NCBI GenBank assembly: GCA_028715095.1
Contig: JAQUSM010000070.1
Location: 1 to 6,037 of the forward strand
Direction of reading: 5' to 3'
DNA length: 6,037 nt
DNA from: Candidatus Omnitrophota bacterium
GTDB lineage: Bacteria > Omnitrophota > Gorgyraeia > Gygaellales > Profunditerraquicolaceae
In this document: in pieces, positions 6,032 through 6,037 of the stretch
How positions within the stretch are numbered: position 1 is the first letter of the stretch
Layout of the letters: each line of letters opens with the position of its first letter
Position numbers and translations under genes: made by a program
Notes under the pieces: generated by a model
What the model was told of the DNA's origin: nothing
Seen by the model: only the letters and a program-made list of their open reading frames with translations
Database searches by the model: none

Positions 6032-6037
6032 TACCCT

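Noticed and set aside
1..6037. CRISPR arrays, tRNA or rRNA genes, insertion sequences
   Set aside because: No regularly spaced direct repeats, cloverleaf-like segments, terminal inverted repeats or transposase motifs were seen on reading the window.

Overview
The window is a tightly packed run of genes, all on the + strand, with a regulatory region at the right edge. It looks chromosomal and bacterial. A secretin means the cell has an outer membrane. AT-leaning codon choice (many AGG/AGA, ATA and AAA codons), the pilus/secretion gene order and the very close spacing fit a deep-branching diderm such as an Omnitrophota-like lineage. That placement is an impression from style, not a search result.

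Layout. (1) Positions 2-106 hold the last 34 codons of a protein resembling the C-terminal end of PilP/GspC-type proteins. (2) Positions 107-1714 encode a complete secretin of the PilQ/GspD type. (3) Positions 1711-2943 encode a membrane-anchored coiled-coil plus TPR protein that overlaps the secretin by ATGA. (4, 5) Positions 2947-3219 and 3234-3512 encode two small proteins of one architecture: an N-terminal membrane helix followed by a coiled coil. (6, 7) Positions 3515-4894 and 4910-5566 encode a MacB/LolCE-type ABC permease and its LolD/MacB-type ATPase. (8) Positions 5632-5862 encode a 76-residue protein made of only a MerR-type DNA-binding domain. (9) After that gene come a strong sigma70-like promoter (TTGACA, 16 bp, TATACT with an extended -10 TG) and a GEMM-I (cyclic-di-GMP-I class) riboswitch, whose regulated gene lies beyond the window.

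How the parts may work together. Genes 1 to 7 have gaps of 15 bases or less, or overlap, so they very probably form one transcript. The secretin is the outer-membrane gate of a type IV pilus or type II secretion-like machine. The three single-pass coiled-coil proteins and the ABC transporter next to it have no standard place in such a machine and could form an accessory envelope complex. The MerR-like gene is separated by 65 bp containing nested inverted repeats. The riboswitch suggests that the next gene responds to cyclic-di-GMP, a common control point for pili and surface behaviour.

Most interesting points: the riboswitch next to a pilus-like locus; the ABC ATPase whose H-switch reads T-D-H where the family has T-H-D; four permease cysteines all predicted on the outer face; and the run of small coiled-coil membrane proteins.
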